Assembly: GCF_009862265.1 (NCBI RefSeq)
Contig: NZ_WWGX01000115.1
Location: 1 to 37,944, forward strand
From: Streptomyces sp. SID8352
Lineage (GTDB): Bacteria; Actinomycetota; Actinomycetes; Streptomycetales; Streptomycetaceae
DNA: 37,944 nt
Reading direction: 5' to 3'
Position 1 is the stretch's first letter. Every line of letters begins with the position of its first letter. A program made the translations under genes and the position numbers. The notes below the pieces were generated by a model. The model was not told the DNA's origin. It searched no databases and saw only the letters and a program-made list of their open reading frames with translations. Shown one piece after another: positions 1-8,858 of the stretch.

Positions 1-3000
1 ACTACTGGTACACCAACCTCCGCCACACCGTCCGCTTCACCGACGCCACCCACACCGCACACACCGACGGCCACCACACCTTCATCGAAATCAGCCCCCA
101 CCCCGTCCTCACCCCCGCCATCGAAGAAACCCTCCACACCACCAAGGACACCGGACACCCGGCCGTCACCGTCACCGGCACCCTGCGCCGCGGCGAAGGA
201 CACTGGACCCGCCTCCTCACCTCCGCCGCCCACCTCCACACCCACGGCACACCCGTCGACTGGACACCCCTCCTCCCCACAGGCACCCACCCCGACCTCC
301 CCACCTACCCCTTCCAACGGCGCCGCTACTGGGTCGAGCCCCTCCCGGACGCGGCCCCGCAGGCGGGCGTGTCCACCGCCGAGCCGGACGAGAGCGAGAG
401 CGATACCCCGGGGTCCGGGCTGCGCGCACGGCTCGCGGGCCTGGCCCGGCCCGACCGGGAACGGCTGCTGCTCGATCTGGTGACCGAGCACATCACCGCC
501 GTGCTCGGCCTGGACGATCCGGTCGTCCCCGGCCGCCCCTTCCGCGATCTGGGCTTCGTCTCGCTCACCGCCGTCGAGCTGCGCAACCGGCTGATGGCGG
601 CCACCGGCCTGCGGCTGCCGGCCGCCATCGCCTTCGACCACCCCACGCCCGAGGAGCTGGCCGGACACCTGCTCACCGAACTCGCCGGCGCCCCGGGCGA
701 GGACCGCGCCGCGCCGGTGCGGGCCGCCGTCGACAGCGACGAGCCGATCGCGATCGTCTCGATGGCCTGCCGCTATCCCGGCGAGGTCGCGGGGCCGGAC
801 GACCTGTGGCGGCTGGTGGCGGAGGGCCGCGACGCCGTCACCCCGTTCCCCGGGAACCGTGGCTGGGACCTGGACGGCATCTACGACCCCGACCCGGACC
901 GCCCCGGCCGCAGCTATGTGCGCGAGGGCGGGTTCCTGCACGACGCCGACCGCTTCGACGCCGGATTCTTCGGCATCGGGCCGCGCGAGGCGCTGGCCAT
1001 GGACCCGCAGCAACGGCTGCTGCTGGAGACGACCTGGGAGGCCGTCGAGAACGCCGGCATCGACCCGACCACCCTGCGCGGTTCCCGCACCGGTGTGTTC
1101 GCCGGTTCCAGCGGCCAGGACTACCCGCTGCTCACCCAGGGTGCCGGCGGCGAGGGCTACATGCTGACCGGCAACGCGGCCAGCGTCATCTCCGGCCGGC
1201 TGTCCTACGTCTTCGGGCTGGAGGGCCCGGCCGTCACCGTCGACACCGCCTGCTCGTCCTCGCTGGTCGCAATGCACCTGGCCTGCCAGTCGCTGCGCTC
1301 CGGCGAGAGCACCCTGGCGATCGCCGGCGCCGTCACCCTGCTGACCACGCCGCACGCGTTCATCGACTTCAGCCGCCAGCGCGGCCTCGCCCCGGACGGA
1401 CGCTGCAAGCCGTTCGCCGCGGGCGCGGACGGCACCGCCTGGGGCGAGGGCACCGGCGTGCTGCTCCTGGAGCGGCTCTCCGACGCCCGCCGCAACGGGC
1501 ACCCGGTGCTCGCCGTGGTGCGCGGCTCGGCCACCAACCAGGACGGTGCCAGCAACGGCCTGTCCGCCCCCAACGGCCCCGCCCAGCAAAGGGTGATCCG
1601 CCAGGCGCTCGCCAACGCCCGGCTCGCCCCGGGCGACGTGGACGCGGTGGAGGCGCACGGCACCGGCACCCCGCTCGGCGACCCGATCGAGGCCGAGGCG
1701 CTGCTCGCGACGTACGGCCGGGACCGGCCGGACGGGCGCCCGCTGTGGCTCGGGTCGGTCAAGTCCAACATCGGCCACACGGCGGCCGCCGCGGGCATGG
1801 CCGGGGTGATCAAGATGGTGCAGGCGATGCGGCACGGCGTGCTGCCGCCCACCCTGCACACCGACGAGCCGACCCCGCACGTGGACTGGTCCGGCGGTGG
1901 CCTCGCGCTGCTCACCGAGCCGGTCGCCTGGCCGAAGCACGACGGTCCGCGCCGCGTGGGTGTGTCCGCCTTCGGCATCAGCGGCACCAACGCGCACGTC
2001 GTGCTGGAGCAGGCGCCCGCCGAGGCGCCCCGGCCCGCGCCGGCCCCGGCCGGGCGGGCCCCGCTGCCGCTGGTTCCCTGGACGGTGTCGGCGCGGGGCG
2101 AGGCCGCGCTGCGCGCCCAGGCAGAGCGGCTGGCGGCGCACCTGGCCCGGCCGGACCGGGTCCGGGGAGATGCCGCGGCGCCCCACCCGGCCGAGCCGCA
2201 GCCGCTGGACCCGGCCGCCGTCGGCCGCGCCCTGGCACTGACCCGTGCCGCCCTGCCGCACCGCGCCGTACTGCTCGGCCGGAACCTGGACGAACTCCGC
2301 GCCGGACTGGACGCGCTCGCGGCGGGTACGCCGGTGCCGGGTCTGGTGCGCGGCACCGCGGTCGGCGGTGGCCGGGTCGGGTTCCTGTTCCCCGGCCAGG
2401 GCAGCCAGCGCCCGGGCATGGGCCGCGGTCTGCACGAGGCGTACCCGGTGTTCGCGCGTGCCCTGGACGAGGTGTGCGACACGCTGGACGAGTACCTGGC
2501 GGCCCCGGGCCGCCTCGCGCTGCGCGAGGTGCTGTTCGCCGAGGAGGGCTCCCCGGCGGCCGAGCTGCTGGACCGGACGGTGTACACCCAGGCCGGACTG
2601 TTCGCGGTCGGCCTGGCCTCCTTCCGGCTGCTGGAGTCCTGGGGGGTCACGCCCGACTGGGTCGGCGGCCACTCGATCGGCGAGCTGACGGCGGCCTGCG
2701 CGGCCGGGGTGCTGTCGCTGGACGACGCCTGCCGACTGGTCTCGGCGCGCGGCCGGCTGATGCAGGCGTCGCCGGAGGGCGGCGCGATGACGGCGTTGGA
2801 AGCGGCCGAGGCGGAGGTGCTGCCGCTGCTGGCGGGCCGGGAGGACGTGCTCGGTCTGGCCGCCGTCAACGGGCCCCGGGCGACGGTCGTCTCCGGGCGG
2901 GCCGAGGCCGTCGAGGAGGTGGCGGCGCGGCTCGCCGCGCAGGGACGCCGCACCAAGCGGCTGCGCGTCGCCCGAGCCTTCCACTCGCCCCTGATGGACG

Positions 3001-4673
3001 GTGTGCTGGACGATTTCCTGCGGGTGGCCAGGGAGTTGGAGTACCGGCCGCCGCGGATCCGGCTGCTCTCCAACCTGACCGGCGGGCCCGCGGTGACGGA
3101 GGAGGTGTGCACCCCCGAATACTGGGTGCGGCACATCCGGGAGACGGTGCGCTTCCACGACGGTGTGCGCGCGATGGCCGGGGACGGGGTGACGGCCTTT
3201 CTCGAACTCGGGCCGTCCGGTGTCCTGTCGGCGCTGGTCCGGGACGCGTCGGCGGACCGGCCGGAGGCCGCCGCCCCGGTGGCGGTGCCGCTGCTGCGGT
3301 CCGGTCGGCCGGAGGCGGAGAGCGCGCTCACCGCGCTCGCCCGCGCCCATGTGCACGGGGTTCCGGTCGACTGGGCGGCGGTGTTCGCCGGTGTCGCGGC
3401 GGAGCCCCTCACCCTGCCCACCTACGCCTTCCAGCGCCGCCGGTTCTGGCCCGAGGTCGTCGCCACGGCAGCCGTCGGCGCGGCGTCGGTCCCCGCCGCG
3501 TCCACCGAGCCGAGCGAGCCTGCCGAGCCCGTCGGAGCCGCAGCGTCGCGGTCGCTGCGCGAACGGCTGGCGGGCCTCGAATCGGCCGAACGGCACCTGC
3601 TGCTGCGGGATCTGGTGGCCGCCGAGGTGGCCGCCGCGCTCGGTCACGAGTCGGTCGAGGAGGTCGAGTCGGGTCTCCCCCTGCCGGAGCTGGGCCTCGA
3701 CTCGCTCGCCGCCACCGAGCTGAGCGCCGCCCTGGCGGCCGCCACCGGTCTGTCCCTGCCGGCCACGGCCGTCTTCGACCACCCCACCCTGGACGCGCTC
3801 GCCGCCCATCTGCGGGCCGGGCTGGACGCCGCTCCCGCCGGGGCGGACGCCGCCGCGGCCGGCGGCGGCCTGCTGACCGCGCTCGCCCCGCGTGCCGCCG
3901 CCGAGGGCCGGTTCGCCGAGTTCGGCGAACTCCTCGCGGCCGCAGCCCGGTTCCGGGACACCTTCGATACCCCGCCCGGTTCCGGGGAGCGTCCGGCTCC
4001 CGTGCGGCTCGCCCGGGGACCGGCCGCGCCGCGCTTCTTCTGCTTCCCGTCCTTCGCCACCCGCTCGGGCGCCCAGCAGTACGCCCGGCTGGCCGCGGAG
4101 GTGCGGGGACGGCACGAGCTGTGGGCACTGCCCGCGCCCGGTTTCACCGCCGGTGAGCGGCTGCCCGCCGACCTCGACGCGCTGGTGGACCTGCACACCG
4201 AGGACGTCGAACGCCTCGCCGAGGGAGCGCCGTTCGTCCTGCTGGGGCACTCGGCGGGCGGCTGGATCGCGCACGCCGTCGCCGAGCGGCTGGAGAAGCG
4301 GGGCACCGCACCGGCCGCGCTGGTCCTGCTGGACAGCTACCGGCCCGGCAGCGAGGTCCTGCCCCGTGTCCAGGAGCGGATCGCCGGCTATCTGACGGAC
4401 GACCGGACCGCCTGGGACGACGTCTGTCTGACCGCGATGGGCGGCTACGGCCTGCTGTTCGCGAACTGGCAGCCGCAACCCCTGGCCACCCCCACGCTGC
4501 TGTTCCGGGCCGACCGGCCGCTCCCCGGCTTCCCGGCCGCCGGGTGGCGGGCGGCCTGGCCCGTCCCGCACACCGGGACCGAGGTGACCGGCGACCACTT
4601 CACCCTGACCGGCGAGCACGCCCCCGCGACCATGCGGGCCGTCCTCGACCGGCTCACCGCGACGACCGCGTGA
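1..4673 (+). CDS. Terminal modular type I polyketide synthase, 5'-truncated: (AT)-ACP / KS-AT-ACP-TE
   Basis: This is the C-terminal part of a type I PKS; the frame is open from base 3 and the start lies outside the window. Domains in order are the end of an AT (to about 330), an ACP (about 430-690, serine codon 561-563), KS (about 738-2015; active Cys in DTACSSS at 1251-1253, His motifs EAHGTGT and KSNIGH), AT (about 2385-3300; GHSIGE, serine at 2673), ACP (about 3540-3830; GLDSL, serine at 3702) and TE (about 3880-4660; GHSAGG serine 4251, LDSY Asp 4332, GDHF His 4596). The AT has AFH where malonyl-specific ATs have HAFH, so malonyl-CoA is expected. No KR, DH or ER lies in either module, so both beta-keto groups should survive and the TE should release a beta,delta-diketo acid. 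That fits the last PKS of the piericidin pathway. The first ACP reads GFVSL instead of GFDSL. The Met codon at 369 is internal and is not a start. Confidence 0.96.
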   Translation, partial: YWYTNLRHTVRFTDATHTAHTDGHHTFIEISPHPVLTPAIEETLHTTKDTGHPAVTVTGTLRRGEGHWTRLLTSAAHLHTHGTPVDWTPLLPTGTHPDLPTYPFQRRRYWVEPLPDAAPQAGVSTAEPDESESDTPGSGLRARLAGLARPDRERLLLDLVTEHITAVLGLDDPVVPGRPFRDLGFVSLTAVELRNRLMAATGLRLPAAIAFDHPTPEELAGHLLTELAGAPGEDRAAPVRAAVDSDEPIAIVSMACRYPGEVAGPDDLWRLVAEGRDAVTPFPGNRGWDLDGIYDPDPDRPGRSYVREGGFLHDADRFDAGFFGIGPREALAMDPQQRLLLETTWEAVENAGIDPTTLRGSRTGVFAGSSGQDYPLLTQGAGGEGYMLTGNAASVISGRLSYVFGLEGPAVTVDTACSSSLVAMHLACQSLRSGESTLAIAGAVTLLTTPHAFIDFSRQRGLAPDGRCKPFAAGADGTAWGEGTGVLLLERLSDARRNGHPVLAVVRGSATNQDGASNGLSAPNGPAQQRVIRQALANARLAPGDVDAVEAHGTGTPLGDPIEAEALLATYGRDRPDGRPLWLGSVKSNIGHTAAAAGMAGVIKMVQAMRHGVLPPTLHTDEPTPHVDWSGGGLALLTEPVAWPKHDGPRRVGVSAFGISGTNAHVVLEQAPAEAPRPAPAPAGRAPLPLVPWTVSARGEAALRAQAERLAAHLARPDRVRGDAAAPHPAEPQPLDPAAVGRALALTRAALPHRAVLLGRNLDELRAGLDALAAGTPVPGLVRGTAVGGGRVGFLFPGQGSQRPGMGRGLHEAYPVFARALDEVCDTLDEYLAAPGRLALREVLFAEEGSPAAELLDRTVYTQAGLFAVGLASFRLLESWGVTPDWVGGHSIGELTAACAAGVLSLDDACRLVSARGRLMQASPEGGAMTALEAAEAEVLPLLAGREDVLGLAAVNGPRATVVSGRAEAVEEVAARLAAQGRRTKRLRVARAFHSPLMDGVLDDFLRVARELEYRPPRIRLLSNLTGGPAVTEEVCTPEYWVRHIRETVRFHDGVRAMAGDGVTAFLELGPSGVLSALVRDASADRPEAAAPVAVPLLRSGRPEAESALTALARAHVHGVPVDWAAVFAGVAAEPLTLPTYAFQRRRFWPEVVATAAVGAASVPAASTEPSEPAEPVGAAASRSLRERLAGLESAERHLLLRDLVAAEVAAALGHESVEEVESGLPLPELGLDSLAATELSAALAAATGLSLPATAVFDHPTLDALAAHLRAGLDAAPAGADAAAAGGGLLTALAPRAAAEGRFAEFGELLAAAARFRDTFDTPPGSGERPAPVRLARGPAAPRFFCFPSFATRSGAQQYARLAAEVRGRHELWALPAPGFTAGERLPADLDALVDLHTEDVERLAEGAPFVLLGHSAGGWIAHAVAERLEKRGTAPAALVLLDSYRPGSEVLPRVQERIAGYLTDDRTAWDDVCLTAMGGYGLLFANWQPQPLATPTLLFRADRPLPGFPAAGWRAAWPVPHTGTEVTGDHFTLTGEHAPATMRAVLDRLTATTA

Positions 4674-4725
4674 CCCGCGGGCCCCGAACCGAACCAGCAG
4701 CCCGACCGAACCGGAGAAGAGCAGG

Positions 4726-5418
4726 ATGAACAGCACCGACCACGACCACCGCCCCGGCGTCTCCCTGGATCAGGCGGTCGACGACGGGCAGTCCCCGTAC
4801 CACAGCCGCAACCTCGCCTTCTACGACTTCATCGTCTTCCGCGGCAGCGCCCCGCTGTTCTGGCGCGCCTCGCCGCGCGACTTCCTGAAGATGTACAACA
4901 CCTGCCTCGGCGCCAAGCACCTGGAGATCGGCGTCGGCACCGGCTATCTGCTGGACCGGGCCCGCTTCCCGGTCTCGAACCCCGAGATCACGCTGGCCGA
5001 CCTCAACCCCACCACGCTCGACTTCGCCGCACACCGGCTCGCCCACCTCAGGACCACCAAGGTCGTCGCCAACTGCCTGGAACCGCTTCCGGTCCCCGAG
5101 GGCAGTCACGACTCCGCCTCGCTCAGCTTCCTGCTGCACTGCGTGCCGGGCAGCCTGCGCGAGAAGGGCCGGGCGATCCGGCACGCGGCCACCGCCGTCC
5201 GCTCCGGCGGCACCGTGTTCGGCCACACCGTCCTGTCCTCCGGGGTGCCGGTGTCGGGCCCCGGCCGCTGGCTGATGAAGAACCTCAACCAGAAGGGCGT
5301 CTTCCACAACGACGAGGACGACCTGGCCGATCTGCGCGACCAGCTCAAGCAGAACTTCGACGAGTTCGACCTCGTGACGCGCGGCAGCGTCGCCCTCTTC
5401 CGGGGCCGCAAGCCGTAG
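4726..5418 (+). CDS. pieB1: Class I SAM-dependent methyltransferase (pieB1-like)
   Basis: A 230-residue Rossmann-fold methyltransferase. The SAM-binding motif I, LEIGVGTG, lies at residues 66-73, followed by an acidic motif (ADLNP) and a post-motif around LSFLLHCVPG. The ATG is preceded by a purine-rich AGAAGAGCAGG, 52 bases after the PKS stop, so it is probably cotranscribed with the PKS. Two methyltransferases flank the amidotransferase and the monooxygenase in this cluster, which suits a product with two O-methyl groups on a pyridine ring, as in piericidin. Which ring oxygen this one methylates cannot be told from the sequence. The TAG stop abuts an imperfect palindromic element at 5418-5577. 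The methyltransferase call is firm; the pie symbol is inferred from gene context. Confidence 0.85.
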   Translation: MNSTDHDHRPGVSLDQAVDDGQSPYHSRNLAFYDFIVFRGSAPLFWRASPRDFLKMYNTCLGAKHLEIGVGTGYLLDRARFPVSNPEITLADLNPTTLDFAAHRLAHLRTTKVVANCLEPLPVPEGSHDSASLSFLLHCVPGSLREKGRAIRHAATAVRSGGTVFGHTVLSSGVPVSGPGRWLMKNLNQKGVFHNDEDDLADLRDQLKQNFDEFDLVTRGSVALFRGRKP

Positions 5419-5577
5419 GGCCTCTCGTTTGGGTCACGCCGGGCTCGTGGGCCTTGGCGCCGCACCTCGCCGCGTTGTCGTCGGTCGCCGGGGCTGCGCC
5501 CTGACTCCCTCCTCCGCCCTGCGACGCACGGCGCCGGACCCCGCTCCCTGATCCGGCCTGGTCCAAACGAAAGACCC
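5418..5577. repeat. MITE-like imperfect palindrome between two biosynthetic genes
   Basis: About 160 bp bounded by imperfect inverted ends. The left end begins GGGCCTCTCGTTTGG at 5418. The right end, read on the other strand from 5577, begins GGGTCTTTCGTTTGG. The similarity continues inward to a CCGG and again near GGCGCCG on both sides. There is no open frame typical of the strain inside it. The left edge overlaps the last base of the methyltransferase stop codon. It could be a non-autonomous mobile element, or a large hairpin acting as terminator or attenuator within the operon. No clear target-site duplication is visible. Confidence 0.5.
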
Positions 5578-5657
5578 TGGTTCCGCAGACTCCTCACCCC
5601 TCTCGTCCCACTCACCCCCACGCACCGACCGCACGTCCCGGGAAAGGACCCGTCCTC

Positions 5658-6170
5658 ATGGCCCGCCGCTGGTATCCGATCGAGGAGGCCGACGACTCGC
5701 TGTTCGCCTCCGCCCCGCTGTACCACGCCCGTTCCGTCGAGGTTCCGTTCTCCCCCGAGGAGACCTGGGCCGCCCTCGTCGGGGACGGCGTGTCGAGCTG
5801 GACCAAGGGCATGCGGCAGCTGACCTGGACCTCGCCGCGCCCGTTCGGTGTCGGCACCACCCGCGAGATCGAGATGAACAGCGGCCTCGTCCTGCGCGAG
5901 CGCTTCTACCGCTGGGAGGAGGGCACCCGCAAGACCTTCGCCGCGGTCGAGGGAACCAGTCCGATCTTCCGCCGTCTGGTCGAGGACTACGTCGTCGAAC
6001 CGTCCGGGGCCGGCTCCCGGTTCAGCTGGCGCTGGGCGGCCGAGCTGAACCGCCCGTACTCCTTCGTGGGGGGTGCGCTGGACCGCTTCTTCTTCGCACC
6101 CACCGGACGTTCGCACATCGACGGCCTGCCCGCCCACATGGCCGCGCGGCGGCGCGACCCGCTGAGCTGA
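5658..6170 (+). CDS. pieC: SRPBCC-superfamily protein, possible pyridone-forming cyclase (pieC-like)
   Basis: A 170-residue protein with the pattern of START/Bet v1-like SRPBCC (polyketide cyclase/dehydrase) proteins. An N-terminal strand (HARSVEVPFSPEETWAAL) is followed by alternating beta strands ending in a core such as SRFSWRWAAEL, and then a long C-terminal helix. These proteins bind hydrophobic ligands in a deep cavity, and some guide aldol or dehydrative ring closures. It lies between the first methyltransferase and the amidotransferase, so it is a reasonable candidate to help close the ring of the amidated diketo acid. That role is inference. The ATG follows GGAAAGGA at about 5640. 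No catalytic residues can be named with confidence. Confidence 0.8.
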   Translation: MARRWYPIEEADDSLFASAPLYHARSVEVPFSPEETWAALVGDGVSSWTKGMRQLTWTSPRPFGVGTTREIEMNSGLVLRERFYRWEEGTRKTFAAVEGTSPIFRRLVEDYVVEPSGAGSRFSWRWAAELNRPYSFVGGALDRFFFAPTGRSHIDGLPAHMAARRRDPLS

Positions 6171-6229
6171 CCCCCTCGGGGGCATCCGGCCCCCTGCCCC
6201 CTCTCCCGACCGACCGAAGGAACACGCGA

Positions 6230-8071
6230 ATGTGCGGGATCGCCGGCTGGATCGACTTCCAGCTCGACCTCGAACGTGAACTGCCCGCCCTGCGGGCCAT
6301 GACCGAGACCATGGTCTGCCGCGGCCCGGACTCCGGCGGCACCTGGGTGTCGCGCGGCGCCGCCCTGGGTCACCGCCGACTCGCGGTGATCGACCTGGAG
6401 ACCGGCCTGCAGCCGATGGTGGTCGAGACGCCGGACGGCCCGGTCGCGCTGACGTACAGCGGCGAGGCCTACAACTTCACCGAGCTGCGCGACGAACTGC
6501 GCCGTCGCAACCACGAGTTCCGCACCACCAGCGACACCGAGGTGGTCCTGCGCGGCTACCTGGAGTGGGGCCTGGAGATCGCGGACCGGCTCAACGGCAT
6601 GTACGCGATGGGCGTGTGGGACGGCCGGGTGGAGCGGCTGGTGCTGCTGCGCGACCGGCTCGGCATCAAGCCGCTCTACTACCACCCCACCGAGAACGGC
6701 GTGATCTTCGGCTCCGAGGCCAAGACGCTGCTCGCCCACCCGGCGGTCTCGCCGGTGGTGGACACCGACGGCTTCCGCGAGCTGTTCGGGTTCGTCAAGG
6801 AGCCCGGGCGCTCCGTCTGGGCGGGCATGCACGAGGTCAAGCCGGGCACCATGGTGACCTTCGACCGCTCCGGGACGCGCGAGCACGTGTACTGGCGGCT
6901 GGAGGTCGCCGAGCACCAGGACGACACCGAGACCACCGTGCGGCGCGTCCGTGAGCTGCTGGAGGACAGCGTCGCCCGGCAGCTGGTCGCCGACGTCCCG
7001 CAGTGCGTGCTGCTCTCCGGCGGTCTCGACTCCAGCGCCCTCACGGCGCTGGCCGGCCGGCGAATGGCCGACCGGGGCGAGCGGCCCCGCACCTTCACCG
7101 TCGACTTCGAACAGCCCGCGGCCTTCCGCCCGGACGACTGGCGCGGTTCGCAGGACGCGCCGTTCGCCCGCGCCGTCGTCGAGCACGTCGGCACCGAGCA
7201 CCATGACATCGTGCTCGACCACCAGGAGCTGGCCAACCCCGAGGTGCGCCGGGCCACCGTGACCGCGCGGGACCTTCCGTTCGGCTTCGGCGAGGCGGAC
7301 AACTCGCTGTACCTGCTGTTCAAGGCGGTCCGGCAGCACTCGACGGTCGCGCTGTCGGGTGAGTCCTCCGACGAGGTCTTCGGCGGCTACCCGTGGTTCC
7401 ACCTCCCGGCCGTCCAGGAGGTGGAGATGTTCCCCTGGGTGACCGCCGCGGGGCTCATCCCCAAGTCCCACCCCACCAAGCTGATCGACCCGGATCTGCT
7501 GCTGCGCACCCTGGACGTGCCCGGGTACTGGGCGCAGCGCTACGCCGACACCGTCGCCGGGCTCCCGGTCCTGCCCGGCGAGTCCGCGCACGAGCAGCGG
7601 ATGCGCCGGTTCTGCTACGTGCACCTGACGAGCCTGCTGGGCCAGCTCCTCGACCGCAAGGACCGGATGAGCATGGCCGTCGGCCTGGAGGTGCGGGTGC
7701 CCATCTGCGACCACCGGCTGGTGCAGTACGTGTTCAACACGCCGTGGGCGATGAAGACCTTCGACGGCCGGGAGAAGAGCCTGCTGCGCGCCGCCGTCGC
7801 CGACGTGCTGCCGCCGTCGGTGCTGGAGCGGCGGAAGGCGCTCTACCCGAACACCCAGGAGCTGCGCTACGTTGCCGAACTGCAGCGGCAGGTGGGCGAG
7901 TTGCTCTCCGGCGACCACCAGGCGGTCGAGTTCTTCGACCGCGCGGCACTCACCGGCGCCGCTCGCGGCGCGGCCGGGGCCGTCAGCCGGGACGAGCGGG
8001 AGGCCTTCGAACGCGTCCTCGACCTGGCCGTCTGGCTCGACCTCTACCGCCCGACCATCAAGCTCTCCTGA
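6230..8071 (+). CDS. pieD: Asparagine synthase-like glutamine amidotransferase (pieD-like)
   Basis: A 613-residue class II glutamine-dependent amidotransferase. It starts MCGIAGW, so Cys2 is the N-terminal nucleophile that releases ammonia from glutamine (domain about 1-220). The C-terminal ATP-pyrophosphatase domain carries the SGGLDSS loop near residues 263-270 and a GESSDEVFGGYPW motif. Asparagine synthase AsnB is the parent family. In polyketide clusters such enzymes amidate a carboxylic acid, as OxyD does in oxytetracycline and as proposed for PieD in piericidin. Here the expected substrate is the beta,delta-diketo acid released by the upstream TE, with the new amide nitrogen becoming the ring nitrogen. 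The ATG has GAAGGAAC upstream. Only 13 bases separate its stop from the next gene. Confidence 0.93.
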   Translation: MCGIAGWIDFQLDLERELPALRAMTETMVCRGPDSGGTWVSRGAALGHRRLAVIDLETGLQPMVVETPDGPVALTYSGEAYNFTELRDELRRRNHEFRTTSDTEVVLRGYLEWGLEIADRLNGMYAMGVWDGRVERLVLLRDRLGIKPLYYHPTENGVIFGSEAKTLLAHPAVSPVVDTDGFRELFGFVKEPGRSVWAGMHEVKPGTMVTFDRSGTREHVYWRLEVAEHQDDTETTVRRVRELLEDSVARQLVADVPQCVLLSGGLDSSALTALAGRRMADRGERPRTFTVDFEQPAAFRPDDWRGSQDAPFARAVVEHVGTEHHDIVLDHQELANPEVRRATVTARDLPFGFGEADNSLYLLFKAVRQHSTVALSGESSDEVFGGYPWFHLPAVQEVEMFPWVTAAGLIPKSHPTKLIDPDLLLRTLDVPGYWAQRYADTVAGLPVLPGESAHEQRMRRFCYVHLTSLLGQLLDRKDRMSMAVGLEVRVPICDHRLVQYVFNTPWAMKTFDGREKSLLRAAVADVLPPSVLERRKALYPNTQELRYVAELQRQVGELLSGDHQAVEFFDRAALTGAARGAAGAVSRDEREAFERVLDLAVWLDLYRPTIKLS

Positions 8072-8084
8072 GGGGTACCCGACC

Positions 8085-8858
8085 GTGGCTGTCAACAACG
8101 ACGTGTACAACAACCTTTCCTGGTGGAACGACAACCAGCCGTTCGCCACCCTGGAGGCGTTCACCCCGGCGCGGTTCGCCTACTTCCGCAAGGTGCTGAC
8201 CACCCGTCTGGGGATGGAGCTCAAGGGCCTGAAGGTGCTGGACATCGGCTGCGGGGGCGGTCTGCTGGCCGAGCTGTTCGCCGGCGCGGGCTGCGACGTG
8301 ACCGGGATGGACCCGTCCGGGCCCTCGCTGGCGGCCGCGGCCGCACACGCCGAGGAGTCCGGCCTGGAGATCGACTACCAGCAGGGCGTCGCGGAGGAGC
8401 TGCCCTTCGCGGACGCCGGTTTCGACCTGGTGTACTGCTGCGACACGCTGGAGCACGTCACCTCGGTGGAGAAGGCCGTCTCCGAGGCGGTCCGGGTGCT
8501 GAAGCCCGGCTCCTACTACCTCTACGACACGATCAACCGGACCTTCCGCTCCAGGCTCGCCATGATCAAGATGGCGCAGGACTGGAAGTCCGTCAGCTTC
8601 GCGCCCAAGGACCTGCACGACTGGAAGGCCTTCATCAAGCCCCAGGAACTGCACGCGGTGTTCCGCCGGCACGGGCTGGAGAACCAGGACCTGATCGGCT
8701 TCGCCTCGAACCGGCCGCAGCTGGACCTCCTCCGGGACATGCGGCTGCGCGCCAAGGGCGGGATCACGTACGGCGAGCTGGGCCGTCGCTTCCAGCTCAC
8801 CGAGCACAAGGACACCTCGGTGGTCTACGCCGGGTACGCAAGGAAGGCATCCTCGTGA
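8085..8858 (+). CDS. pieB2: UbiG-like SAM-dependent O-methyltransferase (pieB2-like)
   Basis: A 257-residue methyltransferase resembling UbiG, the bacterial 3-demethylubiquinone O-methyltransferase. Motif I is VLDIGCGGG at residues 51-59, followed by VTGMDPS (acidic loop), a FDLVYCCDTLEHV stretch and EAVRVLKPG, all typical of the family. The chosen start is the GTG at 8085, 13 bases past the amidotransferase stop with GAGGGG just upstream. A longer frame from 7872 would overlap the amidotransferase and lacks conserved sequence. Its stop overlaps the GTG of the monooxygenase gene (GTGA), indicating translational coupling. UbiG-type enzymes methylate ring hydroxyls next to a carbonyl, so acting on the hydroxyl installed by the downstream monooxygenase is a sensible proposal, untested here. 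Confidence 0.9.
   Translation: MAVNNDVYNNLSWWNDNQPFATLEAFTPARFAYFRKVLTTRLGMELKGLKVLDIGCGGGLLAELFAGAGCDVTGMDPSGPSLAAAAAHAEESGLEIDYQQGVAEELPFADAGFDLVYCCDTLEHVTSVEKAVSEAVRVLKPGSYYLYDTINRTFRSRLAMIKMAQDWKSVSFAPKDLHDWKAFIKPQELHAVFRRHGLENQDLIGFASNRPQLDLLRDMRLRAKGGITYGELGRRFQLTEHKDTSVVYAGYARKASS

Noticed and set aside
369..371. Met codon at 369 as the start of the PKS
   Set aside because: The frame is open from base 3 and encodes the end of an AT domain plus the linker before the ACP, so the codon is internal.
5987..8164. A 725-codon minus-strand frame opposite the amidotransferase
   Set aside because: A shadow frame; the plus strand encodes a complete class II amidotransferase with catalytic Cys2.
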